Part shown: positions 29,672 to 38,601 of the stretch, piece after piece | How the letters are laid out: the number at the start of each line of letters is the position of its first letter | Numbering within the stretch: position 1 is the stretch's first letter | DNA from: Chloroflexi bacterium AL-N1 | GTDB lineage: Bacteria > Chloroflexota > Chloroflexia > Chloroflexales > Roseiflexaceae | NCBI GenBank assembly: GCA_013122435.1 | Contig: WYDT01000031.1 | Location: forward strand, 1-64,000 | Direction: 5' to 3' | DNA: 64,000 bases | Notes under the pieces: model-generated | What the model was told of the DNA's origin: nothing | Databases searched by the model: none | Seen by the model: the letters and a program-made list of their open reading frames with translations, nothing else | Translations under genes and position numbers: made by a program

Positions 29672-30620
29672 ACTGTTTGTTACCTTTGTCCTACTGCATG
29701 AAATGATGACCGTAAAGAGACAGAACAGCCAGATACGACAGTTAATACTGATACGTATGTCGAAGAAGCACTTTTGTACCTGCTAACTATATCGTAATCG
29801 AACATATCAGCACTGGAATAAATATATCGTAACTTCATTGTAAGAAACAGCGATATTTACAACACCTTTGTTATTATTCGCAATGTACCCCTTTCTCTTT
29901 ATAGATAGGCTCCATGAAGTCTCATACAGCAAGCTTCTTAGCACAACTGATAGTAGTGCAGGGCACCAAGACTGCTCAGTCTATCTCTGAAACAGACCAG
30001 AGATACCTGGACTTACTCATACTACAGTTGGAAACTATCGCTATAGTGAAAAAGCCTTCGCATTCTAGCACAAGGCTGTAAGGCTTGCAAAAAAGAGGGG
30101 ATTAAGTAACCTAATCATTTCGGAAGATCAGATATGTACTAAAATTACACCGCCAAGCGACTTCCGTTGACAACCATCCAAGTTCTTCATACTGGCACAC
30201 CTGTGACACAGCGGGGAGTGCTGTTACAACCTCCAATACAGGTACTTGATAAACCCCCATCTAGTCCAATAGGTTCCCACACCTGTGCTAAACAAATACA
30301 CCCGAGTATAACCAGCACTGGCTGCTGAATGAAGTGCGTGTTGAGTCAGGGCTGCACCAATTCCCTACCCCCGCCATAACGGCAGAACACTTGTCCTTCG
30401 CAAAAGGACTGCATCTGCACCTCACTCCAGGCCAATCGTTTCCACCACCCGATGTTGTACATTTTCCGCCAACCAATAGCGCGTGCGCTGAAAGTCCGGT
30501 CGCATCCGATACATTGTATATCTGATGGATGTCATCTCCAGTTGCTTCACAAATGAACAAAGGAGATTTCATATTGTGCAGGTATTCCGTGAGCCTATAA
30601 ACGAATGAACGACCTATAAC
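29672..30620. other. Long intergenic region with two hairpins
   Basis: 949 bp without a convincing gene. A perfect 8-bp stem with an 8-nt loop lies at 29982-30005 (TATCTCTG / CAGAGATA). A second inverted repeat at 30052-30086 (AAGCCTT / AAGGCTT) is followed on the minus strand by a T-run and could be a terminator for minus-strand transcripts. The segment 30120-30600 is less AT-rich and may be the remnant of a lost gene, but neither strand gives a recognisable product. The promoter of the pyrophosphatase operon must lie near 29680-29900. Confidence 0.4.
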
Positions 30621-31649
30621 TCAAGAGCTGTGTACAGCAGTAACGGTTGAGCGCCATACATCATCCATTTCACCTGGTGTATAGGGCAGATAGTAAGCAA
30701 TACGATCTAAAACACCTTTGTATCGCGCACACAATGCATGCCCGATCTGATCGAGGGGTGCTTGAACCGTAAATACATCAAGCATATCATCAGTAATAAG
30801 TTGCCCCATCTCGTTCCAGCGCTTCATAGACGCCAGTTTGGACAACTGCTCACCGACGGCTTCCCATCCATGACAGACCAAGACGACCCGATAGGTCGGC
30901 GTCGAGGCATAAAATGCAATTTGTTCACGTGCGGCTTCACGCATTTTCGCCATGGTCACTTGATCAGGACCAGTAATGATGAACACACTGGCGACCAACA
31001 CCACATCAGACATGGCGCGGCCTGTCCGCTGTGCTCCATCAGCTACTTGTGGTTTGATAAATTCATGTATATATTTCACACTATGAAACGGATGCACATG
31101 AAAACCATCACACAATTCCCCCGCCAATCTTGCTAATCCTTCATTGACACCTGCGATGTAGACCGGAATATGGGGATGTTCAATGGGGCCTGGGTCGAAG
31201 AAGGGTGTCATCAACGTATGATTATAGAACTGGCCACGAAAATCGAGTCGCTCACGGGTTTGCCAGGCATGCCAGATCGCACGTACTGCTTCGATGTACT
31301 CACGCAACCGTGCTACCGGCTGCCCTCCCCATGGCATGCCAAAACGACGCTCAATATGCGAACGTACTTGTGTTCCCAAGCCTAGCACAAAGCGTCCATG
31401 TGATAATGCCTGCAGATCCCATGCCATCTGTGCGGTCACCATGGGACTACGCGCAAACGCAATCGCAACCGCAGTTCCCAACTCAATATGCTGCGTATGC
31501 TCTGCAGCCAATATGAGTGGTAGAAACCCATTATGCTGTGTTTCGGGTGTCCACAAACCAGCAAACCCAATGGACTCGGCAGACTGCGCTATGCGCGGCA
31601 AATCTTGCAGATGCTGCGTATCTACGGCAAGGATAGCATCGAACTTCAT
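30621..31649 (-). CDS. F420-dependent LLM-class oxidoreductase (TIGR03617-like)
   Basis: A 342-residue luciferase-like TIM-barrel oxidoreductase, probably using coenzyme F420. I use the start at 31649 (MKFDAILAVDTQ) because AGGGAGACGACC precedes it; the in-frame upstream extension to 31751 has no support. Family marks are FAGLWTPETQHNGFLPL, IELGTAVAIAFARSPM, the GLGTQV segment, the ERRFGMPW segment, PIEHPHIPVYIAGVN and DGFHVHPFHS. These strongly resemble the TIGR03617 subgroup. Substrate is unknown. It is a single gene with no F420-related neighbour. Confidence 0.85.
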   Translation of the reverse strand: MKFDAILAVDTQHLQDLPRIAQSAESIGFAGLWTPETQHNGFLPLILAAEHTQHIELGTAVAIAFARSPMVTAQMAWDLQALSHGRFVLGLGTQVRSHIERRFGMPWGGQPVARLREYIEAVRAIWHAWQTRERLDFRGQFYNHTLMTPFFDPGPIEHPHIPVYIAGVNEGLARLAGELCDGFHVHPFHSVKYIHEFIKPQVADGAQRTGRAMSDVVLVASVFIITGPDQVTMAKMREAAREQIAFYASTPTYRVVLVCHGWEAVGEQLSKLASMKRWNEMGQLITDDMLDVFTVQAPLDQIGHALCARYKGVLDRIAYYLPYTPGEMDDVWRSTVTAVHSS

Positions 31650-31841
31650 TGGTCGTCTCCCTATATATAAGCAATATCTTGGATATCCAACTCCACATAG
31701 TATAACCGGATCTTGCTTAATCCGCAGCAGGCATATATACGCTATCTTCAAGGGGGAGAACGAGACATATCCCTATTGATACTTGGTACTGTCATCTGAT
31801 ATATACAAATACTAAAACTCCCAGCGGTCAAAAAGACAGGT

Positions 31842-31887
31842 GGCTCAACTGGCGGGTAGCCAACCAAACAATGGAAACAGTTGAGCC
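31842..31887. terminator. Orphan terminator-like hairpin
   Basis: A perfect 10-bp stem (GGCTCAACTG / CAGTTGAGCC) with a 26-nt loop is followed on the plus strand by TTTTTA. On the minus strand it is followed about eight bases later by CTTTTTG. No plus-strand gene lies upstream, so it may end the BlaI transcript (minus) or a small unannotated RNA (plus). The rest of 31650-32134 shows nothing else convincing. Confidence 0.5.
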
Positions 31888-32134
31888 TTTTTACTCAGGA
31901 CGTAGAGAGTGTATTACTGGCATATCTGAGAGGAAATCACGTTGTGCAGAGCTAATCTCAGCGATCGATGAATTGAACAGAAGATACAACACTGTTCCAA
32001 CAAGTCTGTTTGTACAACTGATACAATACATACCAGTATTGATAGTCAATATTCGAGAAGATCTGTGAACATCTGCATCCTGGGACATGTCTCATTGTAC
32101 GAGTCATACGCTAGCACGCACTGACTAAACCATC

Positions 32135-32578
32135 TTAGTCTTGGGTAGTTGCATACTTGGGTTCTTCCTGTTGATGCAACAACTCATGTAAGCGTGAGAG
32201 ACCACTTGGATCGTGACGTCCAAGGTATTCCACAATGTATGTAATAACCAGCTCTCCATAATCTTCCAGCAAACTGGTTAGCACCTGTTGGACGACCAAC
32301 TTATGAAAGTCTGGCATTGAAATGGCAGGTGTGTAAATATAGGCTGGCCCTGTCTCCGAAGGTGTTTGGATTAACAATCCCTTCTTAGTCAAGCGTTGCA
32401 TACACGTCAATACAGTGGTATATGCCAGTGAGCGTCGCTCAGACAAGACACGATGAACACTACGAACGGTCCCTTTAGAATTCTCCCAGAGATTCTGCAT
32501 AATTTCTGTTTCGAGGGGGCCAAGAACTTTTATCAGTCCTTCAGCGTTTGGGTGAAACCGAACATTGATAGAAGACAT
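32135..32578 (-). CDS. BlaI/MecI/CopY-family transcriptional repressor
   Basis: A 147-residue winged-helix repressor. Family features are the LGPLETEIMQNLWEN start of the DNA-binding domain, SVHRVLSERRSLAYTTVLT for the recognition helix, MQRLTKKGLL, then a helical dimerisation tail. I choose the ATG at 32578 (MSSINVRF), which has GGAG upstream, over a TTG 18 bases earlier. BlaI-type proteins are usually inactivated by proteolysis by a BlaR1-type membrane protease; no such gene is next door, and no beta-lactamase either. The target may be itself or the divergent glutamine cyclotransferase gene. Confidence 0.88.
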   Translation of the reverse strand: MSSINVRFHPNAEGLIKVLGPLETEIMQNLWENSKGTVRSVHRVLSERRSLAYTTVLTCMQRLTKKGLLIQTPSETGPAYIYTPAISMPDFHKLVVQQVLTSLLEDYGELVITYIVEYLGRHDPSGLSRLHELLHQQEEPKYATTQD

Positions 32579-33052
32579 AATATTGCTGTACTCCAAACTA
32601 TCTAAATGATTACCTTTGCTTCAGACAGGATCTCGCAAACATTTTCGCACTCTTTCTCAGCATGATGTATGTATTACACTCCTTTCAAGGTCTTACTGTT
32701 CAGACCAAACTACCGAAGGGGACAGTAACGATGCGTTGTGACACTACATTTGCAGTGAACGTTCTTCTCGCCCCGTGGCGTCGGATAAACAACTTCCTCT
32801 ACTACATATAACCTGTATGGATAATATCAGATAAAACAAGATATGTACAGCGTTACTAGCGTATTGCTATCACCATACAGATCACAAGTAAGCCCTATAG
32901 TACCACAGTACCAATTTTTCCGCTCTGAAAGCTTTTAAATACAAAATATCAGTTGGTTGTTATGTTACAATAATAGCATATTATACCAGACGCGTCGGTC
33001 AAAGTTAACCTCGTAATCCCGAAAAGATAATGAAGCATTAAGACTCACTCAT
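32579..33052. other. Intergenic region between divergent genes
   Basis: 474 bp, AT-rich. It holds the promoters of the BlaI-type gene (minus) and the glutamine cyclotransferase (plus). TACA and TGTA half-sites occur (for example 32803-32817, spaced seven bases), but none forms a classical BlaI dyad. No RNA gene or repeat was seen. Confidence 0.35.
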
Positions 33053-33931
33053 ATGAAACAACGTCTTCCATTCTATATATTGGGCAGTATCCTTTTAATA
33101 GGAACAATCTTGATCACGACTTTCGCGGTACGTTCTGCAACAGCGCCATGTTCAGCCAGTTCACACCGGGTATCCTTACCACTTGTAATTCAACAAACCA
33201 ATACTCAACCCCAAAGTACAACACACTATACGTACAACGTGCTCAATACATATCCCCATGACCCAGGTGCCTTCACCCAAGGGCTCATCTATGAGCAGGG
33301 AACGCTCTACGAAGGTACAGGCTTGTACGGCGAGTCCTCACTACGGCGAGTCGATCTCACAACTGGCGAAGTCTCACAGCAACATAATCTCGACGAGGAA
33401 TACTTTGGCGAAGGAATCACTATTTATGGAGACCGCATCGTTCAACTCACCTGGCAAGAGAACACAGGTTTCGTGTATAACAAAGACAGTTTTGAGCTGA
33501 TATGCACCTTTGAGTATCCTACAGAAGGATGGGGCATTACACACGACGGAAAACGACTAATTGTGAGTGATGGCACATCAACACTGTATTTCTGGGACCC
33601 TCATACACTAGCTGAAATTGGTCGTATTACAGTTTCCGATAGTGGTACCGCTATTGATAGAATTAATGAATTGGAATATATCGGGGGAGAAATTTATGCC
33701 AACATTTGGCAGACAGATCAGATAGTTCGCATCGATCCACAGACCGGTCAGGTTCGTGGTTGGATCGATCTGACAAGCCTCCTACCCGATGAAGATCATA
33801 CACAAACAACCGATGTACTTAATGGAATTGCGTATGATGCCGAGAATGATCGGTTGTTTGTAACTGGGAAATTGTGGCCCAAACTCTTTGAGATTGAACT
33901 CGCCGCAATTGACCAGACCAGTGCGCCGTAA
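33053..33931 (+). CDS. Glutaminyl-peptide (glutamine) cyclotransferase, exported
   Basis: A 292-residue protein of the plant/bacterial glutamine cyclotransferase family, which converts N-terminal glutamine of peptides to pyroglutamate. The first 30 residues form a membrane anchor or signal peptide. A short segment HRVSLPLVIQQ follows, resembling the LPLV motif found at the ends of Chloroflexia surface proteins. The five-bladed propeller domain starts near residue 63 (YNVLNTYPHDPGAFTQGL). It includes YEGTGLYGESSLR, YFGEGIT, LTWQENTGFVY, EGWGIT, INELEYIGGEIYANIW and LNGIAYD, all typical of the family. It appears monocistronic and is followed by a 140-bp tandem repeat array. Confidence 0.9.
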   Translation: MKQRLPFYILGSILLIGTILITTFAVRSATAPCSASSHRVSLPLVIQQTNTQPQSTTHYTYNVLNTYPHDPGAFTQGLIYEQGTLYEGTGLYGESSLRRVDLTTGEVSQQHNLDEEYFGEGITIYGDRIVQLTWQENTGFVYNKDSFELICTFEYPTEGWGITHDGKRLIVSDGTSTLYFWDPHTLAEIGRITVSDSGTAIDRINELEYIGGEIYANIWQTDQIVRIDPQTGQVRGWIDLTSLLPDEDHTQTTDVLNGIAYDAENDRLFVTGKLWPKLFEIELAAIDQTSAP

Positions 33932-33943
33932 AACATACCTGAA

Positions 33944-34487
33944 ATTGCTCACCCACCAGACATCCAATTTGCCCCTCAGCTTCGTTATATTAAGTAGCAT
34001 AGATCTCCTTCCCTCCTCTTTCGTGGTTATCCTAAACGGGTGACCGCGAAACCTTTTTTGGCCCTTTTGCAGGTTTACCCAGAATTGCTCACCCACCAGA
34101 CATCCAATTTGCCCCTCAGCTTCGTTATATTAAGTAGCATAGATCTCCTTCCCTCCTCTTTCGTGGTTATCCTAAACGGGTGACCGCGAAACCTTTTTTG
34201 GCCCTTTTGCAGGTTTACCCAGAATTGCTCACCCACCAGACATCCAATTCGCCCCTCAGCTTCGTTATATTAAGTAGCATAGATCTCCTTCCCTCCTCTT
34301 TCGTGGTTATCCTAAACGGGTGACCGCGAAACCTTTTTTGGCCCTTTTGCAGGTTTACCCAGAATTGCTCACCCACCAGACATCCAATTCGCCCCTCAGC
34401 TTCGTTATATTAAGTAGCATAGATCTCCTTCCCTCCTCTTTCGTGGTTATCCTAAATGGGTGACCGCGAAACCTTTTTTGGCCCCTT
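33944..34487. repeat. 140-bp tandem repeat, 3.9 copies
   Basis: Units start at 33944, 34084, 34224 and 34364, exactly 140 bp apart, and the last copy stops at about 34487. The copies are almost identical: units 1-2 read CAATTT where units 3-4 read CAATTC, and unit 4 has AAATGGG for AAACGGG. Each junction carries imperfect inverted repeats (GGGTGA...TCACCC enclosing AAACC...GGTTT on the minus strand), so RNA from it could fold. No open frame respects the unit. Confidence 0.95.
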
Positions 34488-34688
34488 AACATCAACTTCA
34501 ACAACGCCCTGAGTAAGAGTTACCTGTTCGCCTCCAATATGATGGATCGCATAAGGTTGCAAAACCTTGAAAATCCTACTGGGCGTACAATCACATTGAG
34601 CATTTCTATGCAAGAAACAGAACGATACAACGTTCTTATATAACGATATGATTGAAAACCTTATGCCACCTAATATTACGAGGACTGT

Positions 34689-34829
34689 ATGGAAGGGCTG
34701 ATTTTACCCATAGTCGGAATTATTGTACTGATTGTGTTATGGAAGATTCTGACGAAATTACTACGTTTTGTGTTGACGATTGGAATCCTATTGGGGATTG
34801 CCTATGTATTATTCACCTATGTGAGTTGA
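34689..34829 (+). CDS. Small hydrophobic membrane protein, 46 aa
   Basis: A short frame with a clear ribosome site (GAGGACTGT-ATG). The 46 residues are nearly all hydrophobic: a first span (LILPIVGIIVLIVLW), a short basic loop (KILTKLLR), and a second span (FVLTIGILLGIAYVLFTYV). Gene-like signs are the ribosome site, the basic hinge and the clean stop; the alternative overlapping frame is not protein-like. Function is unknown. Confidence 0.55.
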   Translation: MEGLILPIVGIIVLIVLWKILTKLLRFVLTIGILLGIAYVLFTYVS

Positions 34830-34895
34830 CCCAATACAAACGCCTCCGCTTCTATAACAACTTGGTCTGAAATCACCACATCCCGCGACAAACTA

Positions 34896-35255
34896 TCAAG
34901 GCTTCGTGTTGTGCGACTCTAAACGACGGAGATGTACTGCCACAGCTATATTATGCGCCATTATATCTGTGTAGGGTTCAACTGGTGGATATATACCAGA
35001 GCTTGTGAACATAACATTCGTATGCAAGAGATTGAAAAGATGTACAGCCTCTTGTTCTGGGTTCAATGGTACAAATTGTTCAATATGCGATAGAATAATA
35101 CGACGTGCAGCACTAACCTCAATCGGCATCCGCACAGATCGTAACAATATCTGATCAGATTGTGCTTCATAACTGACAGAAGGAACGATTTTAAGTAGTT
35201 GACTGTGCAAATAGGCGATCAAGGCTACCGTATCACGGGCATATTCTCGTTCCAC
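34896..35255 (-). CDS. Hypothetical protein, 119 aa
   Basis: A small soluble protein that I do not recognise. It is helical and acidic-to-neutral, with no signal peptide, cysteine motif or membrane span. A central segment (IEVSAARRIILSHIEQF) looks like an amphipathic helix. No strong ribosome site is visible beyond GGAGCC about 8 bases before the ATG. It stands alone between the small membrane protein and the glycosyltransferase operon. Coding is likely from frame length and codon use but not certain. Confidence 0.55.
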   Translation of the reverse strand: MEREYARDTVALIAYLHSQLLKIVPSVSYEAQSDQILLRSVRMPIEVSAARRIILSHIEQFVPLNPEQEAVHLFNLLHTNVMFTSSGIYPPVEPYTDIMAHNIAVAVHLRRLESHNTKP

Positions 35256-35583
35256 AGTGGCTCCTTAAACATAGATACAAAGGAACATGACACTTAATCG
35301 TGTTCAAATGTGTCTCTTACTGCTCCATAGCATATGCCCCTTAATGGCTATAACAAAGGGCATAGAAATCCCCCAAGTACCGGCAACGACACACCGTTGG
35401 CGGGCAGCTGTAGCAGCCGTCTGGTATTATATGTCCATCCAGAAAGGCCATTACTGTCTTCCACTGAGCACAATTCCCGATATTTCTTCGAAACTGATCA
35501 AAGAGTGTTGGTGATTATAGCATGATGTAGCGCCCTTTTGCTCAAAATATGACCATGTCGCTCACTCATGCTCAAAGCGTATC
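35256..35583. other. Intergenic region upstream of polysaccharide operon
   Basis: 328 bp. Short plus-strand frames exist (for example 35287-35514), but their products look random and lack ribosome sites. No hairpin, RNA gene or repeat was seen. A perfect TATAAT occurs downstream, at 35627-35632, inside the longest form of the next gene. Confidence 0.35.
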
Positions 35584-38500
35584 ATGAACGTTTCAGTTGC
35601 ATATCACCCTCTTGATCGTATTTCGCGGTATAATAGCGCCGTGCAAACAGAGACGATGAAAACAAGTTCAACAACGTGGCAGCACCAACGTCGCAATCAC
35701 AACCAGATACGAACACTCCTATCTGACCGCCGATTCGCCATCGTTGTCGTGCTTGCCTGTCTCGTTGGGGTATTGGCATTCCAGGCGCCCCCTACCACCG
35801 ATATCGCTATGGGGTGGTTTGGTGACCGACTGTTCTTTAGCAATGCGGACGGTTGGATGGGCGATGAACTTAGCGACTCGCAAAGTGGACGTAGTCGCTG
35901 GGCAGGGGAGATCGTGTCTATCCATCTGCCGGGTATTCGCACCGATCGCGACTTGCTATTGAAACTTCGCGCACAGGGCTGGCCAGACGATGCCATCATC
36001 CCACAATGCGACTCGGCCAGTACCCCCGATTGTATACAGCAACCCACCATAACAGTAGAAGTCAACGGCAGCCCAATTGGTCAGTTTGAACCTCAAGCTG
36101 TGTGGGAAGATTATGCCGCGACAATACCGGCATCCGCCCGACCACAGGATAACCTGACCATCATACTCCGCTCCTCGGCCACATTTACCAACTCTGAGCG
36201 CTATGTGGACCCACGCGAGAAAGCTATTCGGGTGGAATACATTGGGGTAAGTAGTTCAACCATTACCGGGCCATCACTCCCCGTATGGTTCCCACTGGGC
36301 TTACTCATCCTCAACAGTGCCTTAAGCTATATTGCCATGGCAGCATTGACACGACGACACACCCTTGCATTTGTGGTCACAGTTGTGCTCGTGAGTCTCA
36401 TGGCAACTGGTATTGTGCTGGCACGTTCGTGGGCGATTATCCTGCTCCCATGGATCACAGGTGCACTGCTCCTGCTCTTACTCATAGCCAAGTGGCAATC
36501 CATCGCCGTTCTGATCCGCCAGATACTCTATCGCTATGCACAAGGGAATACACTCAACTATGGCTTGATTACCGCTGCCGCTGCGTGGATGGCCTACGTT
36601 GTCGCGCGGGCAAGCGCCAACGTCAGCCTTCCCGGTATGCCAGCATTACGCGCCAATTTTGCCGACACCCTCTTATTTGGCATGCTTGGGACGGGGGTGC
36701 TCATCTTGCTTCTGGTGTTGGGGCGGCGCGGCTTACCATGGCTCTGCAACACACTGGTAGATTGGGCAGCATCTCGCCAGGGCGCGTACACCATCCTGAG
36801 CACCTTTCTCATCATCTGGATCGGCTATGAGGCGTACGTTATCACCCAACTCAACTATGTAGGCCATGCTGATTACGCTGACAACGCCGTTGTCGCACGC
36901 AACCTGGTTGAGGGGCGCGGTTGGGTCGTCGATTATGTCACCCAGTTCTATTACCTCAACGATAATGGCGTCACACGCCCACAGGAAACATGGCCATTGC
37001 TCCAGCCGGTCTGGATTGCGCCATTTTTTGCCTGGCTTGGCCCAACCGACCTCGCAGCACGCCTGCCCAACCTGGTTTTTATGACAATTCTGGCAGTACT
37101 CCTGTATGCCATTGGCACCCGCCTGTGGGATCGTCGTGTCGGCCTCACAACTGCTGTCTTTGTGCTCACGAGCCATCTCTTCTTTAAGTTAGCCATCTAC
37201 GCGACGACTGATCTGGCATTTGTTGTTTTTTCAATAGTAGCTATGTATCTCGTTTATCGTTGGGCTGTCGATGATGAGACTCGTATCGATACAACCACTC
37301 AGCGGAGACTCAACATCTGGCGAGGGCGTTGGGGTATCGTGGTCGTCTCAGGTCTGTTCACGGGGCTGATGATGCTCCAGAAGCCCGCTAGCGGCGTCCT
37401 CATCGCATTTGGTACTGGGCTATGGTTGCTCATCTGGGCATGGCAAAGCCAACTCCAGACCACCGAACGACGTGCCTTATTTGCCAACCGACTGCGCCGT
37501 ATCGCACCTATCGCAGCATGGACAATCACTGCGCTGCTGGTATTCTCACCCTATCTGGTTCGCAATGTCACGACCTTTGATGGCCGTATCTTCTACTCAA
37601 CCGAAAGCTATGATGCCTGGGTGATTGAGTATGCTGCTTCATGGGAAGATATTTATAAAGTCTACACCACCGATGCCGATCTGAGTGAGACCGGTGGCCT
37701 CCCAGAAGCAAACTGGATTTTACGTTGGGGGTTTGATCGCACAGTACATAAATTGATTGTTCAGATTGAAGCAGTACGTAATTACATACTCCCACCATGG
37801 CGTAATCTCCCACTTGGTATGACTGACATCATGAGCGGGTACCGTGATCAACAAACCCCAGAAAGACTAGACGGAGACTTGCGGTTGCTCTTTAGCGTAG
37901 GTGCATGGCTCTCATTCCTGGGTGTGCTAGGGGCGATCCGTTTACGGCGACGTCTCATTATCCTGTTGTTGTTGGCCTTCACACCCTATACCATCTTCTT
38001 GATTACCTACTGGCACTCCAACGAAGAACGTTACTTTGTGATGGTCCTGCCCTGGCTGGCATTGTTTGCTGCATACGCCTTGTGGCGCGGCTATGATCGT
38101 ATCGCCGAGATCGGGGATGGTCGCTGGACCCCGGTTGGTCTGGCACTAGCAATCACCACCATCGTGTTTGTAATTCAACCGTCATGGCCTATTATTTCCG
38201 AGAAAGTACAGACTGAGCCATGGATAAAAGCATCCGATCTTGACGCATACGAATGGATAAGGGAAAATACCGATCCCGATGATGTTATTATGACCCGTGT
38301 TCCCTGGCAGTTCAACTGGCACACTGAACGACCAGCCGTGATGATACCAAATACAACAGACCCGGATACACTTATGCAAATTGCACGCTACTATGATGCT
38401 AAATATCTTATTTCAACGGTGCAGACACGCCCATATAGAAGCGTTCAAAAAATGCTTGATGAGCAATTAGTCAAGACCGACACTCTACGACAAGTATATG

Positions 38501-38601
38501 AGTCGTCTAGTTACGACACACAGGCAGGTAGACAACTGGGCCCAACATATGTGTATAGATTCCCCGCAGATTATGACGGGGTTGCGGAGCTACGCCCGTG
38601 A
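35584..38601 (+). CDS. GT39/PMT-like membrane glycosyltransferase
   Basis: A protein of up to 1005 residues with about 12-14 membrane spans, of the ArnT/PMT (GT-C) glycosyltransferase type that moves sugars from lipid-linked donors. An N-terminal span is followed by an extracellular beta-rich insert (about 60-230). The GT-C core starts near residue 410: YVGHADYADNAVVARNLVEG with the acidic catalytic-loop residues, QETWPLLQPVWIAPFFAW, then hydrophobic spans. A soluble C-terminal domain follows. The start is uncertain: 35584 has no ribosome site, and a TATAAT at 35627 suggests the in-frame GTG at 35641 or ATG at 35656. The stop overlaps the GTG start of the next gene, so they are translationally coupled. 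Confidence 0.8.
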   Translation: MNVSVAYHPLDRISRYNSAVQTETMKTSSTTWQHQRRNHNQIRTLLSDRRFAIVVVLACLVGVLAFQAPPTTDIAMGWFGDRLFFSNADGWMGDELSDSQSGRSRWAGEIVSIHLPGIRTDRDLLLKLRAQGWPDDAIIPQCDSASTPDCIQQPTITVEVNGSPIGQFEPQAVWEDYAATIPASARPQDNLTIILRSSATFTNSERYVDPREKAIRVEYIGVSSSTITGPSLPVWFPLGLLILNSALSYIAMAALTRRHTLAFVVTVVLVSLMATGIVLARSWAIILLPWITGALLLLLLIAKWQSIAVLIRQILYRYAQGNTLNYGLITAAAAWMAYVVARASANVSLPGMPALRANFADTLLFGMLGTGVLILLLVLGRRGLPWLCNTLVDWAASRQGAYTILSTFLIIWIGYEAYVITQLNYVGHADYADNAVVARNLVEGRGWVVDYVTQFYYLNDNGVTRPQETWPLLQPVWIAPFFAWLGPTDLAARLPNLVFMTILAVLLYAIGTRLWDRRVGLTTAVFVLTSHLFFKLAIYATTDLAFVVFSIVAMYLVYRWAVDDETRIDTTTQRRLNIWRGRWGIVVVSGLFTGLMMLQKPASGVLIAFGTGLWLLIWAWQSQLQTTERRALFANRLRRIAPIAAWTITALLVFSPYLVRNVTTFDGRIFYSTESYDAWVIEYAASWEDIYKVYTTDADLSETGGLPEANWILRWGFDRTVHKLIVQIEAVRNYILPPWRNLPLGMTDIMSGYRDQQTPERLDGDLRLLFSVGAWLSFLGVLGAIRLRRRLIILLLLAFTPYTIFLITYWHSNEERYFVMVLPWLALFAAYALWRGYDRIAEIGDGRWTPVGLALAITTIVFVIQPSWPIISEKVQTEPWIKASDLDAYEWIRENTDPDDVIMTRVPWQFNWHTERPAVMIPNTTDPDTLMQIARYYDAKYLISTVQTRPYRSVQKMLDEQLVKTDTLRQVYESSSYDTQAGRQLGPTYVYRFPADYDGVAELRP

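Noticed and set aside
30288-30572. Gene on either strand in the 29672-30620 gap
   Set aside because: The products are cysteine- and serine-rich without motifs, no ribosome site is visible, and the frames on both strands overlap.
31871-32068. 65-codon plus-strand frame
   Set aside because: It begins inside the loop of a terminator-like hairpin and has no ribosome site or recognisable features.
32135-32578. Beta-lactam resistance operon (BlaI with BlaR1 and a beta-lactamase)
   Set aside because: Only the repressor is present; neither a sensor protease nor a lactamase is encoded nearby.
32803-32817. BlaI operator (TACA...TGTA)
   Set aside because: The half-sites are seven bases apart, whereas known BlaI/MecI dyads are tighter; TACA and TGTA are frequent in this AT-rich stretch.
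33944-34487. CRISPR array or rRNA-like repeat
   Set aside because: The repeat unit is 140 bp without spacers, and the sequence does not resemble structural RNA genes.
35287-35514. Short plus-strand gene before the glycosyltransferase operon
   Set aside because: The product looks random, the start has no ribosome site, and a second frame overlaps it.
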